DNA of 64,000 bases from an uncultured Prevotella sp. (GTDB lineage Bacteria; Bacteroidota; Bacteroidia; Bacteroidales; Bacteroidaceae), in NCBI GenBank assembly GCA_937901345.1, contig CALCHM010000127.1, positions 1-64,000 of the forward strand, read 5' to 3'. The position numbers and the translations under genes are program-made. Of the stretch, positions 8,827-18,537 are shown in pieces; position 1 is the first letter of the stretch; each line of letters starts with the position of its first letter. Under the pieces are notes generated by a model. It was given only the letters and a program-made list of their open reading frames with translations, was not told the DNA's origin and did no database searches.

Positions 8827-9723
8827 ATGGCAATCAAGAAAAAATACGCAGCGCTCGGTCGCGGATTGGACGCCCTGATTTCTACCCAAGAAGAGGTAGA
8901 AACTAGCGGTTCGTCATCCATTAGCGAAATTGCGCTCTCGCAAATAGAAGCTAATCCCAACCAACCGCGTCGAGAATTTGACGAAAAGGCCTTGGAAGAA
9001 CTTGCTGATTCCATTAGAAATTTTGGAATTATCCAACCCATTACGTTGCGCCAATTAAGCGAGGATCGCTATCAGATTATTGCAGGCGAACGTCGTTGGC
9101 GTGCCTCTCAGATGGCGGGAATTCAGCGTATCCCTGCTTATATCCGCACTGCTGATGATGAAAACATGATGCAGATGGCCTTGGTGGAAAATATTCAGCG
9201 CGAAGAACTCAATCCTATTGAAGTGGCTTTGGCTTATCAACACTTGATTGAGCGCTATAACCTCAAACAAGAAGAATTGAGCGAGAAGATAGGTAAGAAT
9301 CGTGCTACTATTGCCAATACGCTTCGTCTGCTTAAACTTCCCGCACAGGTGCAGATGGCAATTAAAAACCGCCAAATCGACAAGGGACATGCACGTGCAT
9401 TGCTTTCGCTTGCTGATCCAGCGATGCAGGTGAAGTTCTTTAAGGAGGTTCTTGAAAAGGGCTACTCCGTAAGACAAATTGAAGAAATGGTGGCGCAAAT
9501 CAATGCCGGAGAAGCCGTAAAGAGCGGCAAGCGCACACTTCAAGATAAGAAGGTGTTGCTTCCAGAGGAATTTAAGGTGTTGAAAACAAAACTCTCTGAT
9601 TTCTTCAAAACCAAAGTACAGATGACATGCTCACAACAAGGGAAGGGCAAAATCAGCATCCCCTTCGAAAATGAAGAGGAATTGACGCGTATTATCGAAC
9701 TCTTCGACAAAATGAGGAGTTGA
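8827..9723 (+). CDS. parB: Chromosome-partitioning protein ParB (Spo0J)
   Basis: CTPase clamp protein that binds parS and recruits ParA and SMC. The features in order are the N-terminal ALGRGLDALI, the ParB/sulfiredoxin-like domain with NPNQPRREFDE and IIAGERRWRA, the arginine patch region LVENIQREELNPIE, a helix-turn-helix (LSEKIGKNRATIANTLRLL), and a C-terminal dimerisation domain. 298 residues is typical. It is followed directly by the DUF5683 gene, the conserved Bacteroidetes order. Confidence 0.96.
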   Translation: MAIKKKYAALGRGLDALISTQEEVETSGSSSISEIALSQIEANPNQPRREFDEKALEELADSIRNFGIIQPITLRQLSEDRYQIIAGERRWRASQMAGIQRIPAYIRTADDENMMQMALVENIQREELNPIEVALAYQHLIERYNLKQEELSEKIGKNRATIANTLRLLKLPAQVQMAIKNRQIDKGHARALLSLADPAMQVKFFKEVLEKGYSVRQIEEMVAQINAGEAVKSGKRTLQDKKVLLPEEFKVLKTKLSDFFKTKVQMTCSQQGKGKISIPFENEEELTRIIELFDKMRS

Positions 9724-9737
9724 GTACTTTTCAAACT

Positions 9738-10517
9738 ATGATGAAACGACTATTCACGCTTATAATACTTTGCCTCTCTTGTCTTGGGGTGCAAGTGGTG
9801 TCGGCACAGGCACGACTTCTGGATGTGAAGGTGAGTTCCGAAGTAAAGAGCGATTCTTTGAGAGCAAAAACAGTAGCTATGACGCTTGACATGGATACGT
9901 TGGCACAATCAGCGGACTTCATGTCAGACACCATTAAGGTTGATACGATAAACATCAAGTTTCCTATTGATCAAAAGCAACTAAAGAAGCAAGAACGCGA
10001 CTTGAAAAAAGCGCAATTCGTGCCTAACCCCCAGCGTGCTTTGTGGTTGGCGCTTGTGCTTCCCGGAGCTGGGCAAATTTACAATCGTAAGTATTGGAAG
10101 TTGCCGCTTGTCTATGGAGGATTCTTGGGATGTACCTATGCCTTCACGTGGAATCAGCAGATGTATAGCGATTACTCACAGGCTTATCTTGACATCATGG
10201 ACGATAATCCACAAACGCAGAGTTATAAAGACTTTTTGCCTCCTAACTATGACATAAGCGGACGTGAGGATCGCTATAAGGAAATCTTTAAAAATAAGAA
10301 GAATACCTACCGACGTTGGCGCGATCTCTCCGTGTTCTGTTTCGCTGGTGTGTACATTCTTTCTGTGATTGATGCTTACGTAGATGCGCAACTCTCAGAG
10401 TTTGATATAACTCCAGATCTGACGATGCGCTTTGAACCAACGGTAATTAATACCAACCCGCAAGACATGCGCATGCAAAAACAATCTTATGGTGTAGGAT
10501 GTTCTATAAACTTCTAG
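9738..10517 (+). CDS. DUF5683 domain membrane protein
   Basis: About 259 residues. The start at 9738 (MMKRLFTLIILCLSCLGVQVVSAQA) gives a clean signal peptide; an earlier TTG overlapping the parB stop is less likely. A variable Ser/Thr/Asp-rich region is followed by the conserved core NPQRALWLALVLPGAGQIYNRKYWKLPLVY..., which forms two or three membrane helices, and by WRDLSVFCFAGVYILSVIDAYVDAQL. DUF5683 proteins are widespread in Bacteroidetes between parB and the mltD-like transglycosylase gene, as here; their role is unknown but the context suggests envelope or cell-cycle work. Confidence 0.85.
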   Translation: MMKRLFTLIILCLSCLGVQVVSAQARLLDVKVSSEVKSDSLRAKTVAMTLDMDTLAQSADFMSDTIKVDTINIKFPIDQKQLKKQERDLKKAQFVPNPQRALWLALVLPGAGQIYNRKYWKLPLVYGGFLGCTYAFTWNQQMYSDYSQAYLDIMDDNPQTQSYKDFLPPNYDISGREDRYKEIFKNKKNTYRRWRDLSVFCFAGVYILSVIDAYVDAQLSEFDITPDLTMRFEPTVINTNPQDMRMQKQSYGVGCSINF

Positions 10518-10689
10518 AAATTCTAGTGTATCTAGAGTTTCTAAAACCTGTAGGACATCTTAGTGTATCCAGAAACTTTAAGAATTAACAACACAGAAAC
10601 ACGGTTGGAGCGGAAAATGCTTAAAACGTAGCGCAAGGCTGTTTAGCACCAAAAATGAACTCCAAAACCACTATTTATCTGAATAAATA

Positions 10690-11991
10690 ATGTTTTTTAA
10701 GAACAAAATAAAATCCTTTCTTTTTGCTTCATCGTTATGTTGTACAAATTTGTTCGCACAACAAACGGATGTGATTACTGTGCATGACGATGTCATTGGT
10801 TCTGATGAACAAATAGGACTTCCTGAAGGCATGTTGTTGAGTGTAGATTCCTTGATGATGCAATGGAATGCGCGCCAATATCTTTTTCCCGAGGAGGAGG
10901 TGAGCACATCGGAATATTTGTCAAACTTAACCCCCGAAGACTATGCGGAACGTTTGAGTCGTATTCCTGGAATTATGGAATTTCCTTATAACGGAATCGT
11001 ACAAGAGTTTATCGAACGTTATACAACGAAGAATAGTCGCACCATAAGTTTCTGCCTTGCCGCAGGTAATTTTTACGTTCCCATGTTTGAGGAGGCTTTA
11101 GAAGCAAATGGTTTGCCTTTGGAATTGAAATACCTTCCCGTAATTGAATCAGCGCTCAATCCAACAGCACGCAGTAAGGCTGGCGCCGTAGGGCTTTGGC
11201 AGTTCCTTTTAACAACGGGAAAGCGTTATGGACTTGAAGTGAACAGTCTTATAGATGAACGTCAAGATCCCGTGAAGTCTACTTGGGCTGCAGCGCAAAT
11301 GTTGAAGGAACTTTATGACATTTATAAAGATTGGAATCTTGTAATTGCCGCTTACAATTGTGGTCCCGGAAATGTCAATAAGGCCATACATCGTGCAAAT
11401 GGTGAAACAGATTATTGGAAAATTTATCCTTATCTTCCCACTGAAACCCGTGGTTATGTGCCAGCTTTCATCGCTGCAAACTATGCGATGTATTATTATT
11501 GCGAACATCAGATTGCGCCTTTGCGTACGGCATATCCCATTGCAACAGATACGGTGATGATAACTCGAAATCTGCATTTTGATCAGATAGCTGAACTCTG
11601 CGATATCGACAAAGATGCTATCCGCGCGTTGAATCCGCAATATAAACTGGATCAGATTCCTGGGGATGTAAAACCCTATTCCTTACGTTTGCCACAGGAG
11701 AAAATATTAACCTTTATTGATCTTGGAGATACCATTTATGACCATCGTTCTGATGAACTCTTTAAGCGCCGTAAGGAAGTTGATGTGACTGAAAATGCCG
11801 TAGCAACAACTACATCCAAGAAAGCAAAGAAATCGGAACAAAAAAACAAACCCGTTTATGTGACCGTGCGTCAAGGAGATACGCTTGGAGGCATCGCAAA
11901 GAGAAATCGAACTACCGTAGCGAAAATCAAACGCTTGAATGGACTTAAAAACAACAATATCCGAGTTGGTAGAAAACTTCGCGTGAAATAG
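10690..11991 (+). CDS. mltD: Membrane-bound lytic murein transglycosylase D-like protein with LysM
   Basis: Peptidoglycan lytic transglycosylase. An N-terminal signal peptide ends near LFAQQ. The SLT (lysozyme-like) domain shows LELKYLPVIESALNPTARSKAGAVGLWQF, with the catalytic Glu at about residue 153, then AAQMLKELYDIYKDWNLVIAAYNCGPG. The C-terminus carries one LysM module (VTVRQGDTLGGIAKRNRTT...NGLKNNNIRVGRKLRV) for glycan binding. At 433 residues it is slightly shorter than E. coli MltD, which carries more LysM repeats. It lies in the parB-DUF5683-mltD-relA order usual for the phylum. Confidence 0.9.
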   Translation: MFFKNKIKSFLFASSLCCTNLFAQQTDVITVHDDVIGSDEQIGLPEGMLLSVDSLMMQWNARQYLFPEEEVSTSEYLSNLTPEDYAERLSRIPGIMEFPYNGIVQEFIERYTTKNSRTISFCLAAGNFYVPMFEEALEANGLPLELKYLPVIESALNPTARSKAGAVGLWQFLLTTGKRYGLEVNSLIDERQDPVKSTWAAAQMLKELYDIYKDWNLVIAAYNCGPGNVNKAIHRANGETDYWKIYPYLPTETRGYVPAFIAANYAMYYYCEHQIAPLRTAYPIATDTVMITRNLHFDQIAELCDIDKDAIRALNPQYKLDQIPGDVKPYSLRLPQEKILTFIDLGDTIYDHRSDELFKRRKEVDVTENAVATTTSKKAKKSEQKNKPVYVTVRQGDTLGGIAKRNRTTVAKIKRLNGLKNNNIRVGRKLRVK

Positions 11992-12079
11992 GACTTAAAA
12001 ATGTTAATCATTTCATTTGTGGTGCCTAAACCTATATGGGGAAACAAGTATCTCAAATGTACAACGCAAATTCAAAGCT

Positions 12080-14347
12080 ATGTCCGACAAAACTTTAACC
12101 CCGCAAGAAATACAGGACGAAATCCTTATAAATGCCGCGTTCCAAAAGTTAATTGATACCTATTTGGCCTCTAATCATCGAGGCAAGGTTGAGATTATCA
12201 CTAAGGCATTCAACTTTGCTAAACAGGCGCACAAGGGTGTGCGTCGTCGTTCTGGTGAACCCTATATTCTTCACCCCATTGCTGTCGCTCAAGTGGCTTG
12301 TGAGGAAATTGGATTAGGTTCAACTTCTATCTGTGCCGCTCTTCTGCATGACGTGGAGGAAGATACGGACTATACCAATGAGGATCTCTGCAACCTTTTC
12401 GGACCGAAAGTGGCAAACATCGTAGAGGGGGTCACTAAAATCTCTGGAGGTATCTTTGGAGATCGCGCTTCTCTGCAGGCTGAGACGTTTAAGAAACTCC
12501 TGCTCACGATGAGCGATGACATTCGTGTGATTCTCATCAAAATTTCAGACCGCGTGCACAACATGCGCACCCTTGAGTCTATGTTGCCTTCAAAGCAATA
12601 TAAGATTGCAGGAGAAACACAATACATCTTTGCACCGCTTGCCGACCGTTTAGGACTTAATAAGATTAAGACGGAACTCGAAAATCTCAGTTTCAAGTAC
12701 GAGCACCCCGAGGCATATCAAGACATCCTTCAGAAATTGGAGAATTCGCAAATGGAGCGCGATGACAACTTTAATAATTTCATTCCTCCCATTCGTGAAG
12801 CTTTGGATAAAATGGGGTGTCAGTATTCTATAAAGGCGCGCATCAAGAGTCCTTATTCTATCTGGAAGAAAATGCAGATGAAGAAGGTGCCTTTCGAAGA
12901 GGTTTTCGATATTATGGCAATTCGTATCGTGTTTACACCTCAGAATCGCGAGGAAGAGATTAATGAATGCTTCCGTATCTATGCGGCACTCACAAGCATT
13001 TATCGTCCTCACCCCACACGCTTCCGTGATTGGCTCTCTTCTCCCAAAGCGAATGGTTATCAAGCACTCCATAACACCTTCATGAGTGGTAGTGGTAAAT
13101 GGATTGAAGTGCAGATTCGTTCTGACAGAATGGATGATATTGCTGAACAGGGGTTTGCCGCACACTGGAAATATAAGGCACCAGGGGCTGAATACGATGC
13201 TTCTGAACTGGATGGTTGGCTCAATTCCATTAAAGAAATTCTGGACGATCCTCAACCCGATACGCTCGACTTGCTTGATACGATTAAGTTGAACCTTTAT
13301 GCGCGTGAAATTTTAGTCTTCACACCGAAGGGAGAAATCAAGACGATGCCTGCAGGTAGCACCGTGCTTGACTTTGCCTTCTCCATACACTCCTTCTTGG
13401 GTAGTCACTGTTTTGGCGCAAAGGTAAACCATAAACTCGAACCTTTGAGTTATCAACTCAAAAGCGGGGACCAAATAGAAATCCTTACATCGAAAACGCA
13501 ACATGTACAACCTGAGTGGTTGAACTTTGCAACTTCGGCAAAGGCGCGCGGAAAGATTCAGGCTATCTTGAGACGTGAGCGTCGTGAAAAGGAGGCTAAG
13601 GGTGAACAGATGTTGAAAGAGTTCTTAGAACAGCATGACCTCGCGTATAACACAAACATGGTTGAGAAACTTTGTAAGCAATATGCCCTGAAGACTCGTG
13701 ATGAGTTGTTCTTTGCTGTTGCAGAAAAGCAAGTGGTACTGACTGATGCTGATGTTGACCGCCTTACGGGGAAAACGTCTAACAACGGATGGCGAAAGTT
13801 CCTTACCTTCTTGAACAAACCTAAGGAGCATGAAGGAGCAACGCTGGTTGAGGATGTTGCAACACTCGAAACGCGTGAATTCGTAAAGTCGTTGAACAAG
13901 AAGAAAGTGCTTGCACTTGATGAAGATAACTTGCAGCATTGTACGTTTAGTTCGTGTTGTAATGTCGTACCTGGTGATGATGTTCTCGGTTATATTACTG
14001 AAAACGGAACGCTTGAAATTCACCGTCGTCAATGCGAAACAGCAAATAAGTATAAGACACGTCATGGCAATAATATTATTGCTTGCTCATGGAATACGGG
14101 GCATCAACGCTATTTTGATATGCGTATCTTTGTGCGTGGTGTAGATGCAAAGGGAGTGCTTCATAGCATCGCTGATTGCTTCGAAACCCTCCAACAATTC
14201 CTTGTTAAGGAAATTACGTTGAAGACTAACGACGGAATCTTTGAAGGAACGCTTCTCGTGAGTGTTTATCATGTTGACGACATTCGCCTCGTGTGTGATG
14301 CGCTACGCAAAATAGAAAACGTAACGAAGGCGGTGAGAATGGATTAA
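12080..14347 (+). CDS. Bifunctional (p)ppGpp synthetase/hydrolase RelA/SpoT
   Basis: Rel/SpoT long-form stringent-response enzyme, about 755 residues. The domains are: HD hydrolase (AALLHDVEEDTDYT, with His-Asp at residues 90-91, and RVHNMRTL); synthetase (FDIMAIRIVF, SIYRPHPTRFRDWLSSPKANGYQALHNTF, WIEVQIRSDRMDDIAEQGFAAHWKYK); TGS (VFTPKGEIKTMPAGSTVLDFAFSIH); helical and zinc-finger-like regions with HRRQC; and a C-terminal ACT domain (FVRGVDAKGVLHSIADCF). The intact HD motif argues for both synthesis and hydrolysis. The ATG at 12080 (MSDKTLT) is preferred over an upstream in-frame start. Confidence 0.95.
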   Translation: MSDKTLTPQEIQDEILINAAFQKLIDTYLASNHRGKVEIITKAFNFAKQAHKGVRRRSGEPYILHPIAVAQVACEEIGLGSTSICAALLHDVEEDTDYTNEDLCNLFGPKVANIVEGVTKISGGIFGDRASLQAETFKKLLLTMSDDIRVILIKISDRVHNMRTLESMLPSKQYKIAGETQYIFAPLADRLGLNKIKTELENLSFKYEHPEAYQDILQKLENSQMERDDNFNNFIPPIREALDKMGCQYSIKARIKSPYSIWKKMQMKKVPFEEVFDIMAIRIVFTPQNREEEINECFRIYAALTSIYRPHPTRFRDWLSSPKANGYQALHNTFMSGSGKWIEVQIRSDRMDDIAEQGFAAHWKYKAPGAEYDASELDGWLNSIKEILDDPQPDTLDLLDTIKLNLYAREILVFTPKGEIKTMPAGSTVLDFAFSIHSFLGSHCFGAKVNHKLEPLSYQLKSGDQIEILTSKTQHVQPEWLNFATSAKARGKIQAILRRERREKEAKGEQMLKEFLEQHDLAYNTNMVEKLCKQYALKTRDELFFAVAEKQVVLTDADVDRLTGKTSNNGWRKFLTFLNKPKEHEGATLVEDVATLETREFVKSLNKKKVLALDEDNLQHCTFSSCCNVVPGDDVLGYITENGTLEIHRRQCETANKYKTRHGNNIIACSWNTGHQRYFDMRIFVRGVDAKGVLHSIADCFETLQQFLVKEITLKTNDGIFEGTLLVSVYHVDDIRLVCDALRKIENVTKAVRMD

Positions 14348-14359
14348 TATATTATACAA

Positions 14360-14411
14360 TAAAGGAGAAAAAGAGGATGTAATCGCAATTACACTTCTTT
14401 TTCTCCTTTAT
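14360..14411 (+). terminator. Long hairpin terminator after relA/spoT
   Basis: A stem of more than 20 bp is formed by about 14360-14382 and 14389-14411, carrying AAAGGAGAAA on the left and the complementary TTTCTCCTTT on the right. It lies directly past the stop. Confidence 0.85.
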
Positions 14412-14428
14412 TGTGAAAACTTGCATAA

Positions 14429-14551
14429 CTCCATTTTGTTTTGAAATCACTGCCCGCTGGTTTGCGGAACTCCATTTCATTTTGAAATTCCTTCCCGCAG
14501 GTTTGCAGGGCTCCATTTCATTTTGAAATCACTTCCCAAGGGTTTGCTGGA
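14429..14551. repeat. 41-bp tandem repeat, three units
   Basis: Imperfect units begin CTCCATTTCATTTTGAAAT at about 14429, 14470 and 14511. They sit between the relA/spoT terminator and the convergent PorT-like gene. There is no open frame or other feature. Confidence 0.8.
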
Positions 14552-14620
14552 CACCTGCACGTTTAGAAATGTCTTCAAGTTGATAAATGGTCTTTAGAGT
14601 TATGCTGGTAAGACTACAAC

Positions 14621-15319
14621 TTACTCAAAGTAAAGCGTCAGCGTCACCATGTTTATTGTCGCCTTGTTTACGCTTTGTGTAAATACCTGTTGTGAAGAAT
14701 CCAGCAGGTCGCTACGATCTTTTTTTAAGATGTCATTAAGTCCGAAACTAAATTTTAATTCCGGAATAATCTTAAAGAAAGGCAAATAGCAATCGCATCC
14801 GAAACCAACCTCCAAGCATAACGAGAATGGTTTTGTTTGGAGCAACGTATGCTTCTTGGCTGTTAAGTCGTAGTTGGCGCTAATACCTCCTACCACGTAT
14901 GGACGATAATTGTTATAACGTGGTCCCGAAAGTTTCATGTTTATAGGCACGGATAGCAAAGCTGATTTCATATCCTGCGACTCTTCCTTCCCTGAAACAT
15001 GATCAAAGAAACAGAGATGCTTACTGCCAAAGTGTAGAGCAGGTTGTAGGCGTAAAGATACGTAGCGATTCACACGCCAATCTCCTAATACACCGACACT
15101 AAAACCGAGGTTCATTTTGTCGTTCTCTACGCTCCATTGCGCACCCGTTGCTGGGTCTATATAACCATTGTTTTCAAATTCAATCCCCTGGTCATGAATA
15201 CCAAAGAAGAAACCGTAGTGGAAACGGCGTTCGTCGATAAAGGGCTTGTTTTGCACCTTGCGCTCTTGAGCCAATAGACTCAGGGAGAAGACGGAAAGGA
15301 GAAGAAAAAGGTATCTCAT
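14621..15319 (-). CDS. porT: PorT-family outer membrane beta-barrel protein
   Basis: A 232-residue protein with a cleavable signal peptide (RYLFLLLSVFSLSLLAQ) and an eight-strand-type barrel pattern ending in a C-terminal aromatic (LYFE). The sequence matches the PorT family: RRFHYGFFFGIHDQG, NNGYIDPATGAQW, VGVLGDWRVNRYVSLRLQPALHFG, FKIIPELKFSFGLNDILKKDRSDLLDSS. PorT was first described in Porphyromonas gingivalis gingipain secretion (type IX), but relatives occur in Bacteroidales without a full type IX system, so secretion function is not implied here. It is monocistronic and convergent with relA/spoT. Confidence 0.8.
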   Translation of the reverse strand: MRYLFLLLSVFSLSLLAQERKVQNKPFIDERRFHYGFFFGIHDQGIEFENNGYIDPATGAQWSVENDKMNLGFSVGVLGDWRVNRYVSLRLQPALHFGSKHLCFFDHVSGKEESQDMKSALLSVPINMKLSGPRYNNYRPYVVGGISANYDLTAKKHTLLQTKPFSLCLEVGFGCDCYLPFFKIIPELKFSFGLNDILKKDRSDLLDSSQQVFTQSVNKATINMVTLTLYFE

Positions 15320-15474
15320 GATGAAAATTGCTAATAATGGGGAATGGAAATACTCCCGGTTCTTACTATCATTATTTGGATGAAAATAATACTTCTCTGC
15401 CCTGCAAAATTAACTCAATTCCGGGAGATGGCAAGAAAAACTTTTGGAAGTTACTTAAAAAAAACAGGTTTTAG

Positions 15475-15505
15475 TTTGTTTATTGGAAGGGGCGGTGTAT
15501 CTTTG
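15475..15505 (+). promoter_or_regulatory. Promoter of the ferredoxin gene
   Basis: TTTG at 15475-15478 and TATCTTTG at 15498-15505 are separated by 19 bases, a textbook Bacteroidetes promoter. The start codon follows about 60 bases later. Confidence 0.75.
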
Positions 15506-15566
15506 CAAAGGCAATGAATAAAGCAAAACATAAACATAACAAATCACTCATTAAAAACTTACAATT

Positions 15567-15737
15567 ATGGCTTACGTAATTACAGATGATTGTATCGCAT
15601 GCGGTACTTGTATTGACGAATGTCCCTCTGGCGCTATTTCTGAAGGCGAAAAGTATGCTATTGACCCCAATTCTTGCGTAGATTGTGGTACTTGCGCAGA
15701 CGTATGTCCCTCAGGTGCAATCGTTCCTGGCGAATAA
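15567..15737 (+). CDS. 2[4Fe-4S] ferredoxin
   Basis: A 56-residue bacterial-type ferredoxin: MAYVITDDCIACGTCIDECP, then a short loop and CVDCGTCADVCPSGAIVPGE. Two complete CxxCxxCxxxCP motifs bind two [4Fe-4S] clusters for low-potential electron transfer in the cytoplasm, as in pyruvate:ferredoxin oxidoreductase or hydrogenase chemistry. It has its own promoter and terminator, so it is a monocistronic gene. Confidence 0.95.
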   Translation: MAYVITDDCIACGTCIDECPSGAISEGEKYAIDPNSCVDCGTCADVCPSGAIVPGE

Positions 15738-15759
15738 TCACAATTGTCGCACAAAACTT

Positions 15760-15795
15760 AAGAACTTGAACACACTGTTCAGGTTCTTTTTTTGA
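15760..15795 (+). terminator. Terminator of the ferredoxin gene
   Basis: AAGAACTTGAAC (15760-15771) pairs with 15777-15788, with one G-T pair, and is followed by seven T residues. Confidence 0.85.
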
Positions 15796-16258
15796 TATAC
15801 TTACTCAATATTAATATTACCGCTTCATTTATAGCGTGAAAATGCCGCAAAAGTTTATTACTCATCTTTCTGAGGCGGAGAAAGTTTACGAAACCATTTT
15901 TACACAACATCAGAATATCAGCATTGTTAGTAGCATAAGTTTACACTACCACTTTTATGTTTTTTAATCTTTGTGTCTCTTTGCATCCTTGCATGAAGTA
16001 AAACCTATGTGTACTTCTTACATGAATGTAATGCGGTTTTGTTTCCTTATCTTACGTAACGGGATGTATAGTGTGATCGAAATAGTATTTAGTCTTCAGG
16101 TTTTCTACCAGTCAATCGTTTCCGCATGGAAATTTTTCACAGACATCTTTCATCTATACTCTATTCACCGTGTCCGTCCTATTTCGTTGTTACATTGTCA
16201 CATTGTCACATGTCACGCTAAAAGGTGTCCACATATATAAAAACAGATAAATAAAAGG
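15796..16258. other. Intergenic region with no supported gene
   Basis: AT-rich sequence between the ferredoxin terminator and the duplicated element at 16259-16421. Open frames here lack recognisable motifs. Nothing further is seen. Confidence 0.45.
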
Positions 16259-16421
16259 CGTTGTGTCATAATGAGCAAACTGCTGCGTTGCTCCTCAATT
16301 TCGGATTTGGTCATGTACTTCAGTACACTCCCTTCATCCTCCATTTCAGCGCCTTGCATTTTACTCATTCTTACACAACTTAAGAGGGTGTGCCGAAATT
16401 TTGCATTTCGACACACCCTCT
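16259..16421 (-). repeat. Duplicated ~163-bp element, copy A (terminator hairpin plus conserved tail)
   Basis: The reverse complement of this stretch is almost identical to 39226-39389: over about 163 bases I count one substitution and one single-base indel. It begins with a GAGGGTGTG hairpin that serves as the ompA terminator and continues into a segment with an open frame containing KYMTKSEIEEQRSSLLIMTQ. Similarity stops abruptly at both ends. This could be a small mobile or repeated element or a duplicated short gene fragment. Confidence 0.85.
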
Positions 16422-16426
16422 TATTT
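16384..16426 (-). terminator. Terminator of the OmpA-family gene
   Basis: An inverted repeat AAGAGGGTGTG...CACACCCTCTT about 20 bases past the ompA stop. It is also the first part of the duplicated element. Confidence 0.75.
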
Positions 16427-16443
16427 TATAGGAAAGTATTTAA

Positions 16444-17637
16444 TTACTGAACCTGAACTGTTACACGACGGTTGTAGCTATAAGGAGCGATAATGTCTAC
16501 ACCACCTTCAGACTTAACAACGATCTTATCTTCAGCAACACCCATCTTAATGAGTTCCTTCTTAACTGTAGCAGCACGCTTTTCAGAAAGCTTCTGGTTG
16601 TAAGCGGGAGCACCTGTCTTGCTGTCAGCATAACCTGTAACAACGAGTGTCTTGCCATTGTTCTTAGCAAATTCTGCGATTTCCTTAACGTTAACGAGGT
16701 CCTTGCGTGAAGCAATGCGAGAAGATTCAACGTTGAAGAATACAGATGCAGATGTACCGATAAACTGAACTTCCTTAACTACGCGAACTTCGGGCTTCTT
16801 AGCTTCAGCCTGTGCAAGGAGTGCGCGGAGCTTTTCTGTTTCCTGCTGTTCAGCAGCGAGTTGTGCATTTACTGCGTCGAGTTGTTCCTGATTCATAGCC
16901 ATGATAGCAGCGAGGTCGGGAGTGTGTTCCCAAGTTGTAGTCTTGCTGATCTGGTATGTAACACCCAACTTCAATGTTGCAACCTTGTCCCAAGTGCGAG
17001 TTGAGAAACGACTAGAGTGTGCATTACCGTGTTCGCCGATGATGTCGCTGTCTGTAGCTGTGAACTGAAGATCAGCGAAAGCAGAGAAGCGCTTGCTCAA
17101 ACGGAAGTCATTGTAGAGACCAATGTTGAACGCGAGGTTTGCCTTGTTAGCTGAGCAGTTGCGGAAGTAACCACCACCAATGTAAGGAATGAAACTCCAG
17201 ATACGTTCGGGGTTGTAACCACCGATGAGGTTGTGAAGGTTAAACATTACATCTTCGTGGATGTAAAGGAAACTATTTGTTCCGTGAGGATCTTCACCGC
17301 AGCATTCAGCGTGAGGATTGTTGATGCCGTAATGTGCAACATTTACATTTCTAACCCAACCTGCGTCTGCAACTGTGCGCAAACCAAGACCGGGAGTGAA
17401 CCATTTACCTACAGCCAAAGTCCCACCGAAAGAACCACGCTTGTGAGTGAAGGGATTTCCATCAACACCAGTTTCCTGTGAAGTGTATGAAGCATTGTAT
17501 GCACCACCTGCACTGATAAACCAATTTGCCCAGAAACTGTTAGTTGCTACGCTGTGCTTCTTAACAGGTACATTTTCCTGAGCTGTAGTTGCTGTTGCAA
17601 AACCTGCAAAAGCAAGAGCCAACATTAACTTTTTCAT
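16444..17637 (-). CDS. ompA: OmpA-family outer membrane protein
   Basis: A 397-residue major outer-membrane protein type. A signal peptide (MKKLMLALAFAGFATATTAQ) is followed by an N-terminal beta-barrel of about 230 residues, a coiled-coil hinge (MNQEQLDAVNAQLAAEQQETEKLRALLAQAEAKK), and a C-terminal OmpA peptidoglycan-binding domain (ASVFFNVESSRI, VTGYADSKTGAPAYNQKLSEKRA, NRRVTVQVQ). It should anchor the outer membrane to the cell wall and may act as a porin. It is monocistronic, with a TATATTTG -7 element on the minus strand at 17746-17739 and a hairpin terminator. Codon use looks like that of a highly expressed gene. Confidence 0.92.
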   Translation of the reverse strand: MKKLMLALAFAGFATATTAQENVPVKKHSVATNSFWANWFISAGGAYNASYTSQETGVDGNPFTHKRGSFGGTLAVGKWFTPGLGLRTVADAGWVRNVNVAHYGINNPHAECCGEDPHGTNSFLYIHEDVMFNLHNLIGGYNPERIWSFIPYIGGGYFRNCSANKANLAFNIGLYNDFRLSKRFSAFADLQFTATDSDIIGEHGNAHSSRFSTRTWDKVATLKLGVTYQISKTTTWEHTPDLAAIMAMNQEQLDAVNAQLAAEQQETEKLRALLAQAEAKKPEVRVVKEVQFIGTSASVFFNVESSRIASRKDLVNVKEIAEFAKNNGKTLVVTGYADSKTGAPAYNQKLSEKRAATVKKELIKMGVAEDKIVVKSEGGVDIIAPYSYNRRVTVQVQ

Positions 17638-17850
17638 AGTTGTAATGTGAATTGTGATATTAAAAAATGTTTAAGTTTTATTTCCTATAAACTTGCAACC
17701 GACTATTAAATGGGTATAGTTCGGCATTATATTCGGTGCAAATATACTCATTTCCCTAGTTACGCTCCTACATTTTTCTTGAAAAACTTGCTTCTTGAGT
17801 TGTTAATTTAGCAATAAAAGCTCTTTTTGTTCGTTGCAGTTGGGGAAAAG

Positions 17851-18537
17851 TCAAATTTTGCAAGTAAAAATGCTCCAAATGGGCAATGTGGGGTAGGGGG
17901 CTGTTATGTTTATTTCCTGTTTTGATACGGGATGAATAAAATTAACTTTTCTTGCGTGCAAACAGATGCTCCCGTCTGGGTTGGAGCGTGGAGAACCATA
18001 CTTTAAGTCACCTTTTATCGGTGCCAATGCTGTAGCGAGTTGGCAGCGTATTTGGTGGTGTCTTCCTGTGTGCAGGTTTACTTGTATTAAGGCATATCTG
18101 TCGCTCGATTGGAGGAGTTTGTAATCTAACGTAGCCTTTTTGCTTCCCTGCACCTCTTTAGTGAATGCGTAAGCCTTGTTTTGCTTTTCGTTGCGCGTTA
18201 AGTAATGGGTGAGCAATACGGGCGCGTTAGTAGCAGTTAATTGGTTGTGTTTCGGTATGATGGCATGGTATGTTTTGTGTACTTCGCCTTTTCGAAACAT
18301 TTCGTTTAGTCGTGTCAGCGCTTTACTAGTTTTTGCAAAGACAACGATTCCGCTCACTGGGCGGTCTAATCGATGAACGACTCCGAGAAAAACCTCGCCT
18401 GGTTTGTTGTATTTTTCTTTGAGATACGCCTTAACGATATCGCTTAACGGAGCATCACCTGTTTTATCTCCCTGCACAATTTCACCTGCTACCTTATTGA
18501 CAATGATGATGTGATTATCTTCGTAAAGAGGTGTCAT
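17851..18537 (-). CDS. RluA-family RNA pseudouridine synthase
   Basis: A 228-residue enzyme that converts uridine to pseudouridine in rRNA or tRNA. It contains the catalytic motif VHRLDRPVSG with the catalytic Asp at residue 58, YHAI, and the family stretch LIQVNLHTGRHHQIRCQLA and KYGSP. There is no S4 domain in front, so it is of the short RluA/TruC-like type; the exact target base cannot be given. It is separate from its neighbours. Confidence 0.88.
   Translation of the reverse strand: MTPLYEDNHIIIVNKVAGEIVQGDKTGDAPLSDIVKAYLKEKYNKPGEVFLGVVHRLDRPVSGIVVFAKTSKALTRLNEMFRKGEVHKTYHAIIPKHNQLTATNAPVLLTHYLTRNEKQNKAYAFTKEVQGSKKATLDYKLLQSSDRYALIQVNLHTGRHHQIRCQLATALAPIKGDLKYGSPRSNPDGSICLHARKVNFIHPVSKQEINITAPYPTLPIWSIFTCKI

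Noticed and set aside
16213..16416. 67-codon minus-strand frame in the duplicated element
   Set aside because: Kept only as a possible tiny protein within the repeat; its two copies end differently outside the shared part, so a conserved protein is not supported.
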